Shown here in pieces: positions 58,816 to 64,000 of a DNA stretch of 64,000 nucleotides. The position numbers were made by a program, and so were the translations under genes. The notes under the pieces are model-generated. The model searched no databases, was not told the DNA's origin, and saw only the letters and a list, made by a program, of their open reading frames with translations. The first letter of the stretch is position 1. Every line of letters begins with the position of its first letter. The stretch spans positions 1,496,173 through 1,560,172 of the forward strand of contig OX345650.1 in the NCBI GenBank assembly GCA_947044365.1. The letters are read 5' to 3'. Source of the DNA: Petrosia ficiformis (lineage: Eukaryota > Porifera > Demospongiae > Haplosclerida > Petrosiidae).

Positions 58816-59865
58816 TTAGGTGGAACACCAGCCACTTCTCTCAGTGGCAGTATCAGTACTAATATCAGGTGCATTATCACTACTATTTCTTTTTCTTTCA
58901 TATTCTTTTACAATTTCCTCAACTCTTTGTACAACTTCTTCCATACTAGGACGTTTATGAAAGTCATGCTGAAGCATATCATTGTACAACTTCACCTCTG
59001 ACACAGCAGAGTGTTGGAGGGGAGGATGAAGGATGTGTGTAGGTATTAAATCATCAGATGGAGGGTATTTGTACATGATCACACCTACACAGTCTTCATT
59101 AGATGCCCATTGTGCTAATGGAATTGGTCGACTTGGAACCTCAGCGATCATGATAAATATTAGTCCTAGAGAGAACACATCACTTGTCATTTGATAGTGT
59201 TCTTCCCAAACTTCAGGTGCCATGTATGCCGGAGTTCCAGTAATGGTACTCATGTATCGATGGAAAGTTGTATCTTCTGGCAGCTCGTTGCATTGACTTT
59301 TAACATCCCATACAGTTTTAGCCAGTCCAACATCAGCTATCTTGATATTATTATCGTAATCCAAGAGAATATTGGGTGGTTTTAAGTCTCGGTGAACTAT
59401 TCCTTTAGTGTGAATAAAGTTCAAGCCAACAGAGAGCTGTTTGTACCAATGCATACGCAGTGGTATGTCTGGTCGTTCACCAGCTGAGGCTGCTGCTTCA
59501 AGGTATGTCTGTAGGTTGCCTTTTCCACAAAACTCCATCACCATTGCTAACCCTATTATACCACGTTTTTCTTTAAATTCGTAGAATGCTTTTAAGGAAA
59601 CAATATTTGGATGTTGTAACTGTATTAACATATCTACCTCTTGTTTGGCATTGTCAAGAGTGGATGATTTACGTCGCAGTATAATAGCCATAATTGACTT
59701 GCGAGCTTTTACAATCTTTATAGCAACATCTTCGTTTTCTCTGCCATCCCTGGCCTTTAGTACTGTTCCAAAGGAGCCTTGACCGAGAAGTGACAAGAAT
59801 GAATATCTCTTGTCGTCAGTAGCATAGTTATTAGCTTCTGGGACGGTAATACTTTCACCAGACAT
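58816..59865 (-). CDS. STK35/PDIK1L-like Ser/Thr protein kinase (intronless, 349 aa)
   Basis: Complete single-exon kinase. Numbering from MSGES: glycine loop GQGSFGTV 28-35, VAIK Lys50, helix-C Glu76, catalytic loop HRDLKPPN 158-165, metal Asp178, APE 216-218, Asp229. The Phe of DFG is Val (ADVGLAK). The segment TGTPAYMAPEVWEEHYQMTS followed by DVFSLGLIF, and the C-terminal ERSGWCST, recall STK35/PDIK1L (CLIK1-like) kinases; that subfamily call is from memory. An in-frame Met 14 codons upstream (59907) is possible. However, TATATAA at 59910-59917 would place transcription start near 59885, downstream of it, so I chose 59865. The paralogue at 31511-32500 has lost the catalytic residues. Downstream, 58342-58815 holds only a small exon-like segment. 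Confidence 0.92.
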   Translation of the reverse strand: MSGESITVPEANNYATDDKRYSFLSLLGQGSFGTVLKARDGRENEDVAIKIVKARKSIMAIILRRKSSTLDNAKQEVDMLIQLQHPNIVSLKAFYEFKEKRGIIGLAMVMEFCGKGNLQTYLEAAASAGERPDIPLRMHWYKQLSVGLNFIHTKGIVHRDLKPPNILLDYDNNIKIADVGLAKTVWDVKSQCNELPEDTTFHRYMSTITGTPAYMAPEVWEEHYQMTSDVFSLGLIFIMIAEVPSRPIPLAQWASNEDCVGVIMYKYPPSDDLIPTHILHPPLQHSAVSEVKLYNDMLQHDFHKRPSMEEVVQRVEEIVKEYERKRNSSDNAPDISTDTATERSGWCST

Positions 59866-59968
59866 TGTGAAAACACAATGACTGTAACTAACTACCGACC
59901 AGCGCATGCCTTATATAATGAACCACACCTCCAGTTACTTAACGATTATTAATATTGATTAAACAAAA
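59866..59968. promoter_or_regulatory. Bidirectional promoter between the kinase and RUFY genes
   Basis: About 103 bp separate the divergent start codons. TATATAA (59910-59917) is nearly palindromic and could serve the kinase; GCGCATGC (59901-59908) is an NRF-1-like half palindrome. Motifs are visible; function is inferred. Confidence 0.5.
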
Positions 59969-62485
59969 ATGGCTACAGAGGTGGAACAATCGAGCTCTTT
60001 AGGAGAGAATGGAGGAGGGGAGGAATGTGGTGTGTTGGAGCAGGCTGTGATTGAAAGAAGGAACTTGTTAAATATCGTAAAACTTACTGTAAAAGTACTG
60101 ATAGAATCAACCATGAGGACGGGAAGACCGTTGGATGATACTGATACACACTTGCAACAATTGTTCGCAGCATTGGAGCATTCTTTAAGACACAGGTTAA
60201 AGGGTAAGGAGATGTCGTATGCACTTACACAGACAAGCTATGTAGACAATATAAAGCATGAATGTAAGTATGTAAACATGCATATGTATTATGAATCAGG
60301 TGTGGCTGTACATGGGTCAAGAAAAGTACGTATACCGAACTTGTTCGACTGCAAAATTTCTGCAGAAGAGGAAATGATATTATTTGTCATAATAACTTTA
60401 CTGTCTCCACTCACTTTCATATCAATAGCATCATTTATGTTTTGTCGTGTGGTTTACTCCTAGTCTTAAAAGTGCACAGAAATACATTAGCAAGTTTGTT
60501 ATATGTACTTTTCCTGACCCTCTGAGTGCATAAAGGTCAGGCCACACCTAACTAGGTTTACTTCAGGTTAACTTCAGGTTAACAGAACACCTGTGCATTC
60601 TGTATTGTGGGTGCAAACAGCCTCTTGATATAATATATCTCGGAAGTTTAATACAATGTCAAGATTATACTGTAACTCAATAATAATTCGAAATTTGACA
60701 TAAAAAAAGGATAATTATTATGAAAAAGATATTTGAAGTTAATAATAAAGATCATTCATCTTCACTATGGTCTCAAAAAAACTTTAGTTTGGAATGACCA
60801 AAAATCTTATTACCTTTTAGTACAAACGTAATACAAACTGAAAATAAAAGACTTTGTTAGTATTGTATCTCATCCTAACAGACTGTGTAAACAGTGTGTT
60901 AGGAACTATTATAGTAATAACAGTAATGTTGTGATATTGTGATATTCAATAAGATATCAATATGCTTTGCTAGTCTTGCCTCACATTGAAAATAAATGCT
61001 AAACTCTAATGAATAAGGCCGAAAGAAAAATGTGAAAAATCAGTAGCCCTGGGTTTGATTCCCAGTGACTACCAGCATTTTTCACTTTCCTCTCTCTGCC
61101 TTACTCATTAGAATTTATTGTAGAATATGGAGGCAATACAACATAATTAATTACAATATGGTATTAATATATGTCCAACCCAACCACTGAGTGAGTAATT
61201 TAATTATATCCATTTATCTGTTATTTTTATGTCTTCTTCACAAGCTCTTCAAGTTATGATATGTAGTGTGATATGTATAATATGATTTGTTAATGTAGTG
61301 AAACGGAATTTATTGGGTCAACGAAGATCATACTGGGCCGTGGTAGAAGGCTTTGAGAAGAGTTCCAGCGATTTCATGGAAACTACAATAAAAACTCGCA
61401 GCTTAACAGGAATAAAGTGAGGAGATGGAAGTGAATATTGGGAGGAAGGGACATAGAAAGCAGGGCTGGGTGATGGTAGCTATCATTATTGTGAGTGTTA
61501 CTATCATAACAGCAGTAGCTAAAAACTGCTATCGTCATAGTGGACATTCGGTTACAGGAATGTGTATTTTGTTGCCTCAAAATATCCACCTGCTTGAAAA
61601 ACATGAGAAGATGGCAAGGACTAGTATCATGTATAATGTATATGTACATTAGTTACCATATCAAACTATTGAGTACAGTACCTATTACAACAGTATTATT
61701 AAGATCTACATGTATGAATTAATAATAGACTAGACTAGATTACTGTACAGTACCTATTACTTATTAAGATCTATAAATCAGTAATAGACTAGACTAGATT
61801 ACTGTACAGTACGTATTACTTATTAAGATCTATGAATTAATAATAGACTAGACTAGATTACTGTACATTACCTATTACAACAGTATTTTCACTTTTTCAG
61901 TAATATCTAGTAAAGATAAACTTAATTACCCTAAATTACTAGGTATAGTATTATCTATTACAACATGTATAATTACTATATCAATATTAATACTATTGAG
62001 TACAGTACTATTTTAATATCAGTAATATCTAGTGATGATAAAGGTACAGTATTATCTATTACAACAAGTATATATACACTAGTTAGTTAATACTATTGAG
62101 TACAGTACTGTTTTAATATCAGTAATATCAGTAATGATAAAGGTACAGTATTATCTATTACAACATGTATATATACACTAGTTAATATAAATTATCAATA
62201 CTATTGAGTACATTACTTATTATTACAGTATTTTAATACCAGTAAGATCTACTAATGATAAACTACACTAGATATATTAGTACTATATCCGTCTGAGTAC
62301 AAATCATTGACATCTGCAAATATTTCTTAAGGGGACAATATTTAATATTACTTATCTCACAGATCATATGATTACATTTATTATAAGTATAGTAATTACT
62401 ATAATTATTAATATCAATATTACGGGATTAACAAGATGTATTGTTTAAGTTAAAAGTATAATCTTATAAATTATATATACATATA

Positions 62486-62537
<52 letters not shown>

Positions 62538-62583
62538 AGCAGCGCCCTGGTTCCCTGATTTGTGGAGAGCACTGATATATATA

Positions 62584-62643
<60 letters not shown>

Positions 62644-64000
62644 AAATGTATATATACATGTATTGATAGAAATATTGTCAATAGTATGATTTCATAAATT
62701 GTTATTTGTTGTGTATACCAGTGTTTTGTGTAGTGTTTTGTGTAGTGTTTTGTTGTTTTTGATAACCCAAAGAATAGTATGTTGAAACTAAATCAAATTC
62801 ACTGTTTTTTGGACTTCAAACTTGTGATACAACATCTAACACGCCTACCTTCCTCCTGTACCTTTCACTATGTCTGTACAATGTGGATAATATATTGACA
62901 TCTTTATCAAGGACATCTCAAGACTACTTAAACTATTGGAAAGTGTTACATAAATGGGAGGTGTTCTGGTTATTAATATGTTGTATTAGGATAGGACAAG
63001 TGCCCTTACTATAGAGGTATTATATTTGGACTCAGAAAGGTTCTAGTATAAAGCATCACTCCATTACATACATATACATGTATATGTATTTCTCTATCTC
63101 TTGTTGGCAGGACAACACTGGGTAGAGGACGGGCATGGTTAAGGATGTCTTTAATGGAGAAGAAATTAGCAGATCATTTTAGAATAATTTCAGAGAATAA
63201 ATTATTAACAAGGTAATAATGTATATGATCTCATGTCATAGATACTGATTGATTTGATACAAAATATGAGCTTTCCTGAATCAAGGTATCATGACTCAAC
63301 AGTTAAGATACCCACAAAAATGATTTGCTCTGAAAGGAAATTGCCATAGTGAAATAGTTTGTAGAAAAAGTCCTTTTCTCATTAATCAAAGGACATACCA
63401 TATACTCTCTAATTGACTGTATGGTAGAGAAAGTCAGAAACCCAACTAAACGTGGTATGTAAGAAGTTTAATGATAGCTTTTCAGATATAAGATTCAGTG
63501 ACTTCACTTGAAATTGTTAGGTTTAGTGAAGTATTTTCACATTCACAATGACCTCAAAATTAGAATTTGATGATTTTTCTGTTATAGTGTGTAGTTTAAT
63601 GTCATAAGGTTAATACATGATTATACAATAATGAAGCGATGGATTGAAATTTGACATAAATGGGAAGGATAATTATATGCAAATGGTGCAGGTAAAAAGA
63701 TTGTTGGTCATTTCAAACTAAAGTTATGAAAATTTTTCTGAGGTCATGGTGAATGTGAATAACTCAATTGTGGGTTGCAAATTAACTGTCATATTAATTA
63801 TCTTATAATATCCAGGGTCATCCTCAATTAGATATTACACAGATCTTCTATTCATTTGTAGTGAATTTTATGAATCAGATGGCCTAATGAGGTCTGAAGA
63901 ATGTACTGTTGTAATTTCTGGTTTACTAATGGGACTAAATGTTATTGATTACTCTTTATCTATGAAAGGGGAGGACTTTGATAAAGCTGTGAGTCTTGGG
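59969..64000 (+). CDS. RUFY: RUFY-like RUN-domain protein, 5' part (continues beyond window)
   Basis: Endosomal effector family with an N-terminal RUN domain and, in complete members, coiled coils and a FYVE finger (not in this window). Exons: 59969-60203, 61299-61416, 63111-63212 and 63862 to the right edge, in frame with GT-AG borders. The RUN domain is clear: [85 protein letters not shown], then [20 protein letters not shown] and GEDFD. The exon 1 frame runs on unspliced to 60463 into a hydrophobic tail, but the donor AAGG|GTAAGG and homology show splicing at 60203. The start MATEVEQSS is 103 bp from that of the divergent kinase. Intron 3 holds an F1 element. Confidence 0.93.
61008..61112. 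repeat. ~105-bp palindromic element in RUFY intron 2
   Basis: CTCTAATGAATAAGGCCGAA...AAATGTGAAAAA and CATTTTTCACTTTCC...TGCCTTACTCATTAG are inverse. The centre CTGGGTTTGATTCCCAG is itself a hairpin that mimics a tRNA T-arm. Confidence 0.65.
61680..61910. repeat. 59-bp tandem repeat, three units (RUFY intron 2)
   Basis: GACTAGACTAGATTACTGTA at 61728, 61787 and 61846: exact 59-bp period. Confidence 0.9.
61950..62260. repeat. 100-bp tandem repeat, three units (RUFY intron 2)
   Basis: CTATTACAACAWGTATAWWTAC at 61955, 62055 and 62155, each followed by ATACTATTGAGTACAGTACT. Confidence 0.85.
62478..62640. repeat. Two (AT)n runs around a 41-bp unique core
   Basis: (AT)n at about 62485-62535 and 62575-62635 flank GGAGCAGCGCCCTGGTTCCC...GAGAGCACTG. 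RUFY intron 2. Confidence 0.9.
63537..63763. repeat. F1 element in RUFY intron 3
   Basis: TTTCACATTCACAATGACCT at the start and GAGGTCATGGTGAATGTGAA at the end, both TIRs intact, with core GTGCAGGTAAAAAGATTGTT. Confidence 0.8.

Noticed and set aside
59969..60463. Unspliced 164-residue frame with hydrophobic C-terminus as a membrane protein
   Set aside because: The RUN-domain homology ends exactly at a GTAAGG donor (60203) and resumes in frame at 61299; the hydrophobic tail is intron sequence.
61041..61090. Possible tRNA gene (GGTTTGATTCCC motif)
   Set aside because: No acceptor stem, D arm or anticodon arm can be formed around it; it is the centre of a palindrome.
62445..62681. Ile-Tyr-rich minus-strand frame
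   Set aside because: Two (AT)n runs; intronic.

Overview
This window is animal nuclear DNA, AT-rich and full of introns and repeats. The gene content fits a sponge, probably a demosponge: tandem cathepsin L genes, double-MYND/DUF4470 proteins, and two exon fragments of repeat-associated gene types I associate with sponge genomes. The phylum is an inference, because no marker gene is present. Most genes are split by GT-AG introns, so I rebuilt exon chains by hand from splice sites, reading phase and family conservation. Every chain below keeps frame across all junctions.

Layout. 1-19.5 kb (minus strand): three tandem cathepsin L-like cysteine protease genes. The first runs off the left edge (1-1637), the second is complete (6015-8129, 325 aa), and the third is complete but spread over 10 kb (9303-19526, 323 aa). 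Introns of the third hold a satellite array with a 212-215 bp unit and two terminal-inverted-repeat (TIR) elements that carry exon-like fragments. 21.9-27.9 kb (minus): a six-exon gene for a basic, probably disordered 310-aa protein I do not recognise. 31.5-32.5 kb (plus): an intronless pseudokinase. 33.4-44.9 kb (minus): a 12-exon S-adenosylmethionine synthetase (397 aa). 45.0-58.3 kb (plus): a 10-exon homocysteine S-methyltransferase (312 aa), whose start codon lies 84 bp from that of the synthetase. Its 9.3-kb second intron contains two intronless, tandemly duplicated genes for about 1,190-aa proteins with a DUF4470-like N-terminus and two C-terminal MYND zinc fingers. A dead copy of the methyltransferase's own exon 3 lies between them. 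58.8-59.9 kb (minus): an intronless STK35/PDIK1L-like kinase related to the pseudokinase. 60.0-64.0 kb (plus): the 5' part of a RUFY (RUN and FYVE domain) gene, head-to-head with the kinase and running off the right edge.

How the genes relate. The synthetase (methionine to SAM) and the methyltransferase (homocysteine to methionine) are consecutive arms of the methionine cycle and share one short bidirectional promoter region with a CACGTG E-box. The cathepsins look like a local family expansion for lysosomal or extracellular proteolysis.

The non-coding part is crowded with small non-autonomous TIR or foldback elements in several families. The commonest is a ~240-bp family with at least a dozen copies. 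There are also minisatellites and long (AT)n, (GA)n, (TATG)n and (GT)n microsatellites. These explain nearly all the low-complexity open frames. I saw no rRNA, convincing tRNA or CRISPR array.
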